Shown here: one piece after another, positions 43,929 through 50,645 of the stretch
Layout of the letters: each line of letters starts with the position of its first letter
How positions within the stretch are numbered: position 1 is the stretch's first letter
Assembly: GCA_003336485.1 (NCBI GenBank)
Contig: QENH01000193.1
Location: 1-51,367, forward strand
Origin: Candidatus Methanophagales archaeon
GTDB taxonomy: Archaea > Halobacteriota > Syntropharchaeia > Alkanophagales > Methanospirareceae
Length of the DNA stretch: 51,367 nt
Direction of reading: 5' to 3'
Notes under the pieces: generated by a model
Database searches by the model: none
What the model was told of the DNA's origin: nothing
The model's input: only the letters and a program-made list of their open reading frames with translations
Program-made: the position numbers and the translations under genes

Positions 43929-44771
43929 TTATGACACTTCAAACCCACCCGGTTTTGCAATTATTGTTTCTGTTTTCATATCCGGATACACGCGAACCCA
44001 TTTTTTCGTGCCCTCTGCTCTTGGTTCCGTAGCAGCGTGGACACATGCCTTGCCACCGGCAACATTTAGCAGGTATGTTGACGCGGAATTAACCGCAAGT
44101 TGGATCTCAACGTCACTTGGTCTTCTTGTTACTTTTTCACGCGCCTCGCCCGGTGCAAACTTGACGACTTTATATTTGATTTTTGGGTCAATCAGCGCCA
44201 AAAAAGAAGCGATTTGCTCGATTTCTGCCACATCTACTATCTTCGGCATCAAGACCGTTTCAACCCTGAAATCAAGTTTGCCGTTATAGAGATTTCGCAC
44301 AGCCTTAAGAACCGGACGGTTGGACATACCGGTGTACCACTTATGGATTGCGTCATTGTATGCTTTTAGGTCTAGTTTAACTTCGTTGAGACCGAGGTCC
44401 TTCAAGTCATTTACAAATTCACGGTCTAATAAAAATCCATTTGTAGACAGCGTAATGTGTTTCACTCCTACACGCATTTTGAGATTTAGCACGAGATCCC
44501 GCAAAAAGTCCTTGTCCAGAGTTGGTTCGCCACCTGTTATTATGGCCTCTTCCAGGGGTCCAATGTTGTCTTTATAAGTCCTGCTCGATTTCTCCACCCA
44601 GTTTATTAATCCGTCAACAGTCATCGGCACACCCACCGTGTCACGAGCACCGCTGAAACAGCCCTTACAATTGAAGTTGCAGCCAGAAAGAGTAATCCAA
44701 ATACGTTGTTTCGGCTCTGATAATGATAACGTAATAAATGGGATATACCTAGATCCGTTTATCGTTTTCAT
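43929..44771 (-). CDS. Radical SAM protein, activating-enzyme-like
   Basis: 280 residues from the ATG at 44771 (the longer frame starts at a GTG six codons earlier). The 4Fe-4S motif is C31-N-F-N-C35-K-G-C38, followed by TGGEPTLDKDF, the SAM-binding segment, and ITLSTNGF. The layout is like pyruvate-formate-lyase activating enzymes and other glycyl-radical activators or AmmeMemoRadiSam-type proteins. No glycyl radical enzyme or other partner is adjacent; upstream lie only remnants. The reaction is unknown. Confidence 0.8.
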   Translation of the reverse strand: MKTINGSRYIPFITLSLSEPKQRIWITLSGCNFNCKGCFSGARDTVGVPMTVDGLINWVEKSSRTYKDNIGPLEEAIITGGEPTLDKDFLRDLVLNLKMRVGVKHITLSTNGFLLDREFVNDLKDLGLNEVKLDLKAYNDAIHKWYTGMSNRPVLKAVRNLYNGKLDFRVETVLMPKIVDVAEIEQIASFLALIDPKIKYKVVKFAPGEAREKVTRRPSDVEIQLAVNSASTYLLNVAGGKACVHAATEPRAEGTKKWVRVYPDMKTETIIAKPGGFEVS

Positions 44772-44816
44772 CGCAGGCTTCCACCACACATACTTATTAA
44801 ACTTATTTTATTAATA

Positions 44817-44970
44817 TAATTGATCCATTGCGCGACTTGAATCTCTCAACGAACTCGTTAACGAGGCCACAAATTTTCGCCTTTGTTTGCTCATCTGCAG
44901 GTCTGATCATCCATTATTTAAGTCAAATGAGCATAAACGCACCCGTTACCGCACCACATTATTCACCCGC
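44817..44970 (-). pseudogene. C_GCAxxG_C_C-family protein remnant
   Basis: Reading on from the aldo/keto reductase fragment: CGAVTGAFMLI, stop, LK, stop, then IRPADEQTKAKICGLVNEFVERF and KSRNGSI. With two stops replaced (Gly and Tyr are expected) this matches the middle of the redox-type C_GCAxxG_C_C family (CGAVTG-x-x-M-x-I-GLKYG). Beginning and end are missing. Confidence 0.65.
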
Positions 44971-45117
44971 GTAATTTATGCCCATGTCAAAAGCGAGCTT
45001 TAGCATTTCAACGAATAGATCTGAATCAACACGACCTTTTACCTTCGGAAAGCGCATCGCACCAAAGCCAAGCACGGAAACCTTGTCGCCTGTCTTTCCA
45101 TAGGCTTTGTATTGCAT
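44959..45117 (-). pseudogene. Aldo/keto reductase N-terminal fragment
   Basis: From an ATG at 45117: MQYKAYGKTGDKVSVLGFGAM, RFPKVKGRVDSDLFVEMLKLA, then FDMGINYAGE and stop. Aldo/keto reductases continue after GINY with the D-T-A-x-x-Y catalytic segment; here the sequence switches directly to the C_GCAxxG_C_C remnant. It is a deletion chimera. Confidence 0.8.
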
Positions 45118-45149
45118 CTCGGCACTCCTTTTCAATTTGCTAGTTGTAT

Positions 45150-45226
45150 ACAAACTATAACTTCTACCTATTTAATTTCGTTTATTTTTTTCTGTGTTAA
45201 TCAGAGTTAATCTGTGTCTCTAATTT
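45150..45226. repeat. Dispersed intergenic repeat, copy 3
   Basis: Starts ACAAACTATAACTTCTACCT and ends with TCTGTGTTAATCAGAG and TTAATCTGTGTC. The left complementary arm is shortened. It lies between the aldo/keto reductase remnant and the membrane protein. Confidence 0.7.
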
Positions 45227-46104
45227 ATTTTGTTTTGTTCTTCTTCCGCAGGTTTTACCATGCTCAAATACAACCTGCTCCACCATATAGTGGTTAAAGG
45301 GTAGATAACAATGACAAATATTATCGTGCTTATTAGCCATCCGATATTTTCTATGGCGCCAAAAGCCGCAGAGATTATAAATAGTACAAAAGTAATAAGC
45401 CATAGCAAGAAGACAGCGACTTTATTACGCATAAAAAAACCAAATCCGTTTTTAACACCCTGTATTGCACCTACATCGTCTATAACAACAGAATATCTAG
45501 GAAGTGCAAATATTATACTGATAATCAAGGTGTAGACGATCATAGCTAAAACCCCCAGTCCAAATACTGCAACTGTCGTAATCACTTCCTCGGGCGGTAG
45601 CACGGAAAGTACGCTTAATTTTGGGATAATGTATAAAATGCTCGGGACCAGGAAAACAAGACCAACAAAAGAGATCAAACCAATGATAACGTCAGTTACG
45701 AACAGACTAATGAACTTCCTTTTTCCATATTCTGTCATATGCGCGATATTAGCACGTCCCGTTTCTGTCGCCTCTTTCGCCATACCGATAGCACCAGCCG
45801 AGAAAAATGCATTTATCAACATGCATATTATTATCGCGGCGATAATGGCAATTATGATTATGCCCGCGCTTTGAAGGATATGAGGTAGAAGCAGAGGAAT
45901 AACATCAGGTGTGTAACATTTTTCATCGAGTTTTGTGAACAGTGGCACCACCGAAGGAATTGCCGCCAGTATGGCACCGCCTATGATTATAATCCCCACT
46001 ACAGATGTTAGTACAGTGCTAAACACAAACGGAAGACAAATACTCAAATTTTGCTTCCATGTCTCGAACCCCTTTCCTATTACACTGCTTGTCTCTTCTA
46101 CCAT
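45220..46104 (-). CDS. Polytopic membrane protein of unknown function (paralogue of 33343-34212)
   Basis: 294 residues from the ATG at 46104, chosen because its start MVEETSSVIGKGFETWKQN aligns with the paralogue; the longer frame adds MIEI. About six membrane helices, with the same loop AGAIGMAKEATETGRANIAHM, the same VVIDDVGAIQGVKNGFGFF and a matching tail (LYLSMVKPAEE). The two paralogues have the same orientation, and their short upstream regions are also alike (both A/T-rich with CATTAGA). Function unknown. Confidence 0.75.
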   Translation of the reverse strand: MVEETSSVIGKGFETWKQNLSICLPFVFSTVLTSVVGIIIIGGAILAAIPSVVPLFTKLDEKCYTPDVIPLLLPHILQSAGIIIIAIIAAIIICMLINAFFSAGAIGMAKEATETGRANIAHMTEYGKRKFISLFVTDVIIGLISFVGLVFLVPSILYIIPKLSVLSVLPPEEVITTVAVFGLGVLAMIVYTLIISIIFALPRYSVVIDDVGAIQGVKNGFGFFMRNKVAVFLLWLITFVLFIISAAFGAIENIGWLISTIIFVIVIYPLTTIWWSRLYLSMVKPAEEEQNKIN

Positions 46105-46570
46105 GATCTCAATCATTAGCTAGTAGTCATTAGAGCTTAAAAATTTTTCGGTTTTTATCACGCTTCCAAAATTGAGATGCTTCCGATTTTTACAATGCCA
46201 TATAGCGCCTCATAAATACACTTCTCATATCTGCAACGGCACAGCTTTATTATCCGCTCTTGCTTCTACTTTTTCCTTGTATTCTTCTGGATCTGCCTCC
46301 AAATAATGCGTAGGGATAACAATTTTGTATTGGGCTTTATTTTTTAAATGTATATAAAGTATAACTTCTACCCATAAATTTGATTCATGACGCAGATTTA
46401 ACACGGATTTATTTTTTTCTGTGTTAATCAGTGTTAATCAGTGTCAATAATCATTTTTAGTTGGATTTTATGCTTTTTCAACTATGAAAAAATGATATTT
46501 ATGGAAAAGGGCCCGTTGATTCTTATTGATGCAAATAGCAGAACTAGAATACGTTCCGATTGTTAGAAAA
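46105..46570. other. Intergenic region with a C-terminal gene remnant and a repeat copy
   Basis: On the minus strand, 46225-46345 reads KAQYKIVIPTHYLEADPEE then YKEKVEARADNKAVPLQI and a stop, with no start codon: probably the tail of a lost gene, not recognised. The rest is repeat copy 4 and the short A/T-rich leader of the membrane protein gene. Confidence 0.45.
46350..46453. repeat. Dispersed intergenic repeat, copy 4
   Basis: Best-preserved copy: GTATAACTTCTACCCATAAA head, left arm ATGACGCAGATTTAACACGG, T-rich spacer, right arm TGTGTTAATCAGTGTTAATC then AGTGTCAATAATC. The two arms are partly complementary. Confidence 0.75.
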
Positions 46571-47182
46571 TCATCGACACAACTTGTTTACCAAATCAAG
46601 GAAATAGTGATGAATTCTTCTATCCTCTGTGAGTTCCGGATGAAAAGAGAGTGCAATTGTATTACGCTGCTTAGCAGCAACTATATGCCCATCAAAAGTT
46701 GCTAATACTGTCACATCGTCCGAAGCTTGGATTATCGCAGGTGCTCTAATAAAGACGGCATGAAATGGTGTCTCAAAAATAGTCAGTTTTAGCAGCGTTT
46801 CAAATGATTCCCGTTGCCTGCCAAATGCGTTCCGCTTTACTTTTACATCCATCAAACCGAGCAACGGCTGTTTGGTCTTTACAACTTCTTCATCGCCCTC
46901 ATTCGCAAGTAATACCAGTCCTGCACAGGTGCCCAATATCGGCTTCTCCGCATTTGCCGCCCCTTTTAGTTCGGGGAGGATGCCCTCTCGCTCAATCAGT
47001 CTGCCTATAGTTGTGCTTTCACCGCCAGGTATGACGATAGCGTCACAGGCGCCCACAATCCCGCGCTGCTTTATCTTTACTACCTCGCCCTTCTCACCGC
47101 TCCCGACTAACGCCTTCTCCAATGCGATAACGTGCTCTGCCACATCACCCTGTATCGCAATTACACCTATCTTAGTTTTCAT
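46571..47182 (-). CDS. pdxT: Pyridoxal 5'-phosphate synthase, glutaminase subunit
   Basis: 203 residues. PdxT hydrolyses glutamine and passes ammonia to PdxS, which builds PLP. The start KIGVIAIQGDVAEH is characteristic. IPGGEST is at about 51-57, the nucleophile Cys86 is in LGTCAG, and the His/Glu pair is in SFHPELTEDRRIH near 177-189. The length is normal. pdxS is not adjacent. A T-rich stretch precedes the ATG. Confidence 0.95.
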   Translation of the reverse strand: MKTKIGVIAIQGDVAEHVIALEKALVGSGEKGEVVKIKQRGIVGACDAIVIPGGESTTIGRLIEREGILPELKGAANAEKPILGTCAGLVLLANEGDEEVVKTKQPLLGLMDVKVKRNAFGRQRESFETLLKLTIFETPFHAVFIRAPAIIQASDDVTVLATFDGHIVAAKQRNTIALSFHPELTEDRRIHHYFLDLVNKLCR

Positions 47183-47238
47183 AGCAGTAAACGCCCTTAG
47201 TTTTTTTGTTTTGTTTTTGTAGCGAAATTATAGTTTTT

Positions 47239-47313
47239 GCCACCGCGTAGTTACACCAAGAGCACCGAGTATTTCCCCTCTGCTCTGTGTGCTCGGTGGT
47301 CTCTGTGGCTATT
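47239..47313. repeat. Imperfect inverted repeat, CACCGAG type
   Basis: Arms ACCAAGAGCACCGAGTA and CTGTGTGCTCGGTGGTCT are imperfectly complementary around a C/T-rich loop. Such CAC(A/C)GAG repeats occur between genes in many bacterial and archaeal genomes. Confidence 0.6.
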
Positions 47314-47322
47314 CTTTTTGAT

Positions 47323-47424
47323 TGTATATATATATATATATACAGTACAAGTTCTAACCATTTAATTTAAGACACAGATTTACACGGATTGGATTTAATC
47401 GGCGATATTCTGTGTCAATAATAG
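47323..47424. repeat. (TA)n tract followed by dispersed repeat copy 5
   Basis: A palindromic TGTATATA-to-TATATACA run of about ten TA units leads into ACAAGTTCTAACCATTTAAT, GACACAGATTTACACGG and TCTGTGTCAATAATAG, the same order as the other copies. Confidence 0.7.
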
Positions 47425-47611
47425 ATTTTAGTTTGTTCTCGGTTTATAATCCCTGCATGTAAGTTCTCCCACTTTCGATATTCCACCCCAACAAAATATA
47501 ACGCCTTTATACCTGCCAACTGTCGTGATTGCACTTCATTAAGACATCACAAAAAAACGTATCCAAAGTTCATCGGAATTATTTTCTAGCAGTACAAATA
47601 CCGAAAAAGTA

Positions 47612-47619
47612 TTTATATA
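47612..47619 (+). promoter_or_regulatory. TATA box for the RHH-cysDN cluster
   Basis: TTTATATA, with an upstream CGAAAAAG-like BRE, lies 28-35 bases before the ATG at 47647, predicting a leaderless or nearly leaderless transcript. Confidence 0.6.
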
Positions 47620-47646
47620 CTCCAATAATACTACAATTAGAGTGTG

Positions 47647-47859
47647 ATGTCAGGCAAAGTCACCATAAAGATACCAAGGGAACTGTACGAAAAGCTGCAA
47701 GGGATGATCGAGGGGACGGGTTTTTCAAGCGTTACCGAATTTATCGTCTTTGTAATGCGGAGTTTAGCGTCCGGCGGAAAGATAAAAGAAGAAGATACGC
47801 TAACGGAAGAAGAGGTAAATGCAATACGGGAAAGATTAAGGAGGCTTGGTTATATATGA
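47647..47859 (+). CDS. Ribbon-helix-helix (CopG/Arc-like) protein with LGY tail
   Basis: 70 residues. The N-terminal strand KVTIKIPRELYEKLQGMI and helices GFSSVTEFIVFVMRSL form a ribbon-helix-helix DNA-binding fold. A Glu-rich link leads to the tail RERLRRLGYI. It is likely a small transcription factor that may regulate the downstream sulfate-activation genes. A GTG one codon earlier is possible; the ATG is preferred. ATGA overlap with the next gene. Confidence 0.75.
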   Translation: MSGKVTIKIPRELYEKLQGMIEGTGFSSVTEFIVFVMRSLASGGKIKEEDTLTEEEVNAIRERLRRLGYI

Positions 47860-48080
47860 AAGAAGAAGAAGGAAAGAAAGCGGTATTTTTATCGGCTCTG
47901 CTTTATGGCAGAATAGAAGAGCGGGTGCATGCTACAGAATTTGACTCTGTGGAGGATTATGTCTCGTATGTGATGGAAGAGATACTAAGAGGAGAGGATA
48001 GCGAAGAGGAACCTACGTTTAGTGAAGCGGAGGAAGAAGAGGTGAAGAATAGGTTGCGGGCGTTGGGCTATTTAGAGTAA
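47856..48080 (+). CDS. RHH-like small protein, diverged paralogue, with LGY tail
   Basis: 74 residues from the ATG that overlaps the previous stop; a longer frame through 47529 runs across the preceding gene out of frame and is not real. It aligns with the upstream protein over its length: LSALLYGRIEERV / EFDSVEDYVSYVMEEIL / EEEVKNRLRALGYLE. The first strand is less typical of DNA-binding RHH (VFLSALLYG), so it may have lost DNA binding or partner with its neighbour. Confidence 0.65.
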   Translation: MKEEEGKKAVFLSALLYGRIEERVHATEFDSVEDYVSYVMEEILRGEDSEEEPTFSEAEEEEVKNRLRALGYLE

Positions 48081-48086
48081 GTAGAA

Positions 48087-48404
48087 ATGGAGACTAATAA
48101 TAATAAGAACACGAAAATGGATTCGTGGGTACGCAGTTGGACAAAATCGTTCACATGGCGTATTATTGGAATTGTAATTTTAATCGTGCTCTCCTATTTT
48201 GTTACTGGTAGTTGGGTTGAAGCGAGTGTAATTACTTTTCTCTTCCATGCAGTTAGATTGGTTTTGTATGTGCTTCATGAGCGTGCATGGGAGCTTACTG
48301 CGTGGGGTCGTGCAGATCCGGACATCAACATGTTCTGGTTTTATTTTTGGTTAGTGATACTAATTATCGCCTTTGCGGCGATTGGTTTAATGGGCTGTTT
48401 GTGA
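48087..48404 (+). CDS. DUF2061 membrane protein
   Basis: 105 residues. The DUF2061 core: SWTKSFTWRIIGIVILIVLSYFVTG, then VEASVITFLFHAVRLVLYVLHERAW, with a further C-terminal membrane helix. These small membrane proteins are frequently found next to cysD/cysN-type genes, as here. Role unknown; perhaps linked to sulfate assimilation or export of sulfated product. Confidence 0.85.
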   Translation: METNNNKNTKMDSWVRSWTKSFTWRIIGIVILIVLSYFVTGSWVEASVITFLFHAVRLVLYVLHERAWELTAWGRADPDINMFWFYFWLVILIIAFAAIGLMGCL

Positions 48405-48433
48405 GTAAGTATACATGAGGTGACGAGAAGAGA

Positions 48434-49270
48434 ATGGGACTGAAAGAACTGGAAAATAAGAGTATATATATAATACGGGAAGCGTATGCGGAATTCGATA
48501 ACCCGGCAATTCTCTGGAGTATGGGAAAAGACAGCACAACTGCGCTATGGCTGTGTAGAAAAGCTTTCTTTGGTGATATACCATTTCCTGTTATCCATAT
48601 AGATACCGGTTACAAGTTCAAGCAGATGTATGAGTTCAGAGACAGAATCGCATCGGAATGGGGCTTTGATTTAGTAATCGCAAAGAATGAAGACGCAATA
48701 AAAGCGGGGGTTGGCCCGAAGAGCGGTAAATTAGAGTGCTGTACGAAATTAAAAACGGAAGCATTGATGCAGTACATAGATAAGCGCGGGTTTGATGCTC
48801 TGTTTTTGGCGATACGGCGAGACGAGCATGGGATAAGGGCGAAGGAACGTGTCTTCTCTCCACGAGATGAAGCGTTCAGATGGAATTACAGGGACCAGCC
48901 GCTGGAGATGTGGGACCAATATCAAACTCAAACTCAAACTCAAACTCAAACTCAAAGTCAGAGCGAGGAGACTGTTCAGAATCACACGCGAGTTCATCCA
49001 ATTCTGCATTGGCGTGAGTTAGATGTCTGGGAGTATATAAAGCGGGAGAAGATAATTCCAGTGAATTCAATGTATTTCGCCAGCAATGGAAAACGGTATA
49101 GGAGCTTAGGTTGTGAGCCGTGCACATCACCTATAGATTCCAATGCAAATACGATAGATGCGATAGTAAAAGAGCTGAGAACGACAAAGGTTGCAGAACG
49201 GTCCGGGCGCGCACAGGATAAAGAGAAGGCGTTTATGATGCAGAAGCTGAGAGCGCTAGGATACATGTAG
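48434..49270 (+). CDS. cysD: Sulfate adenylyltransferase subunit 2 (CysD-like, PAPS reductase family)
   Basis: 278 residues. CysD forms APS from ATP and sulfate, driven by GTP hydrolysis in CysN. The PP-loop motif is SMGKDSTTALWL (29-40), then HIDTGYKFKQMYEFRD and GKLECCTKLKTEAL with the conserved Cys pair, and WRELDVWEYI. The end, GRAQDKEKAFMMQKLRALGYM, resembles the CysD ending but carries an LGY tail. At about 163-175 lies a Gln-Thr repeat encoded by a hexanucleotide microsatellite (48922-48957). It stands directly before cysN. Confidence 0.9.
   Translation: MGLKELENKSIYIIREAYAEFDNPAILWSMGKDSTTALWLCRKAFFGDIPFPVIHIDTGYKFKQMYEFRDRIASEWGFDLVIAKNEDAIKAGVGPKSGKLECCTKLKTEALMQYIDKRGFDALFLAIRRDEHGIRAKERVFSPRDEAFRWNYRDQPLEMWDQYQTQTQTQTQTQSQSEETVQNHTRVHPILHWRELDVWEYIKREKIIPVNSMYFASNGKRYRSLGCEPCTSPIDSNANTIDAIVKELRTTKVAERSGRAQDKEKAFMMQKLRALGYM
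48922..48957. repeat. Hexanucleotide microsatellite in cysD
   Basis: About six tandem TCAAAC units encode a Gln-Thr run in CysD; length changes would keep the frame. Confidence 0.9.
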
Positions 49271-49420
49271 ACAAAATGTAAAAGTTAAAATGTAAAAATC
49301 AAAATGACAAGTCAAAAATAAAAAATAGTAGATTAAAACTCAAAAATACCCCTGTAATATATAGCGGGATTTTTACATTTTACATTGTCATTTTAACTTT
49401 TAACCTTTGGTTTTTGAATT
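49271..49420. repeat. AT-rich imperfect inverted repeat between cysD and cysN
   Basis: Left arm contains AATGTAAAAGTTAAAATG and GTAAAAATC; right arm contains GATTTTTACATTTTACATTG and CATTTTAACTTTTAAC, its near reverse complement. The whole element is about 140-150 bases and occupies almost the entire gap. It resembles short non-autonomous palindromic elements. Confidence 0.6.
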
Positions 49421-49439
49421 TGGGAGGAAATGCGAAAAT

Positions 49440-50645
49440 ATGAACGTGAATGTAGTACTCGTAGGACATGTGGATCATGGCAAGTCCACATTGATAGGTA
49501 GATTGCTATACGACAGTGAGAGCCTAATGGGTGAGCGGGTGGAAGAGATCCAGAAATTAGCAGAAGAATATAAGCGCAAATTCGAATTCGCTTATTTCCT
49601 TGACTCTTTTGAGGATGAGCTGAAAGAAGAGCGGACGATAGATACGGTAAGTCTGATGTTCAAAAGTAAGAAGAATTATTACACGATAACAGACGTGCCG
49701 GGACATAAGGAGTTCATAAAGAACATGCTTACTGGCGCTTCACATGCAGATGTAGCTGTTTTGGTGGTTTCAGCAGAGGAAGGCGTGCAAGAGCAAACGA
49801 GACGGCATATGTTCCTGCTCAAGATGCTCGGCATAAGACAGGTCTTTGTCGTTGTGAATAAGATGGATGCGGTCGGCTATAAGAGCGAGCAGTTTGAAAC
49901 AGTTAAGAGCCAAATAGGTATGCTTTTGAATTCCTTCGGATTCAAAACAGAAGTCTTCATACCCATCTCTGCTATGGACGGGGATAACGTTTACCGTAAG
50001 TGCGAAGTAATGGACTGGTACAAGGGTCCTACATTGATAGAGACTCTGGATGGCGTGAAACTAAGCAGTGACGAGAAACCACTGCGATTTGTTGTTCAGG
50101 ACATCTATTCTGTTGACTCAGAGCGGATAATAGCAGGGAGGGTCGAATCCGGCCGGTTACAAAAGGGCGCTGAAGTGATTTTCGAACCGTCGGGCACAAA
50201 AGGCGAAATAGAACGAATAATTGTCTTTGATGCAGACTTAGAAGAAGCCGAGGCAGGAGATAGTATAGGTGTGGTTATTACGGCCGGTGACGTAAAGAGA
50301 GGCGATGTTTTTGGGCTGCTAAAAAGGCCACCAAAACCAGTGAACGAATTTTTGGGTGAAGCGGTTTTGCTAGATAAGAGCATGAGAAAAGGTGAGACAT
50401 TAGAGCTGAGGTGCGGAACTGCAAAAGTGGCGTGTAAAATAAAAGAGATAAAAGAGAAAATAAATTCGGAGACGGGACAAGTGATAGGCGAAAGACCGGA
50501 AGAGATATATGAGCACGATGCGGCGACAATTGTCTTTGCCACGGAACCTGTAGTAGTAGAGAAATTCGCAGATATTCCAGAGCTTGGTAGGTTTGTTCTT
50601 GTGAAAGCGGACAAAAATATTGGGGCTGGAGTGGTCCTAAATTAA
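49440..50645 (+). CDS. cysN: Sulfate adenylyltransferase subunit 1 (CysN-like GTPase)
   Basis: 401 residues from the ATG at 49440, with GGGAGGA about 12 bases upstream. EF-Tu-like GTPase: G1 GHVDHGKS (9-16), G2 around ERTIDTVSL, G3 DVPGHKEF and G4 NKMD, followed by two beta-barrel domains. The region FAYFLDSFEDELKEERT is typical of CysN-type GTPases rather than aEF1A. It is shorter than bacterial CysN and has no CysC (APS kinase) fusion. Together with CysD it activates sulfate to APS. Confidence 0.88.
   Translation: MNVNVVLVGHVDHGKSTLIGRLLYDSESLMGERVEEIQKLAEEYKRKFEFAYFLDSFEDELKEERTIDTVSLMFKSKKNYYTITDVPGHKEFIKNMLTGASHADVAVLVVSAEEGVQEQTRRHMFLLKMLGIRQVFVVVNKMDAVGYKSEQFETVKSQIGMLLNSFGFKTEVFIPISAMDGDNVYRKCEVMDWYKGPTLIETLDGVKLSSDEKPLRFVVQDIYSVDSERIIAGRVESGRLQKGAEVIFEPSGTKGEIERIIVFDADLEEAEAGDSIGVVITAGDVKRGDVFGLLKRPPKPVNEFLGEAVLLDKSMRKGETLELRCGTAKVACKIKEIKEKINSETGQVIGERPEEIYEHDAATIVFATEPVVVEKFADIPELGRFVLVKADKNIGAGVVLN

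Larger units (their letters stand above)
47183..47646. other. Intergenic region with several repeats and the promoter of the cys cluster
   Basis: Contains an inverted repeat at 47239-47313 (GTTACACCAAGAGCACCGAG versus CTGTGTGCTCGGTGGTCTC), a (TA)n tract at 47323-47344, dispersed repeat copy 5, and near the end a TATA box. No gene is supported. Confidence 0.6.

Noticed and set aside
47323-47344. Replication origin suggested by the (TA)n tract
   Set aside because: No origin-recognition-box repeats and no orc1/cdc6 gene nearby; the tract is part of a dispersed repeat region.
47529-48080. A 183-codon frame covering the RHH region
   Set aside because: Its first 100 codons read through the intact RHH gene in another frame and give no protein-like pattern. 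The real gene is the 74-codon part from 47856.
48922-48957. CRISPR-like repeat array
   Set aside because: The units are 6 bases, perfectly tandem without spacers and inside a coding frame. No CRISPR array was found anywhere in the window.
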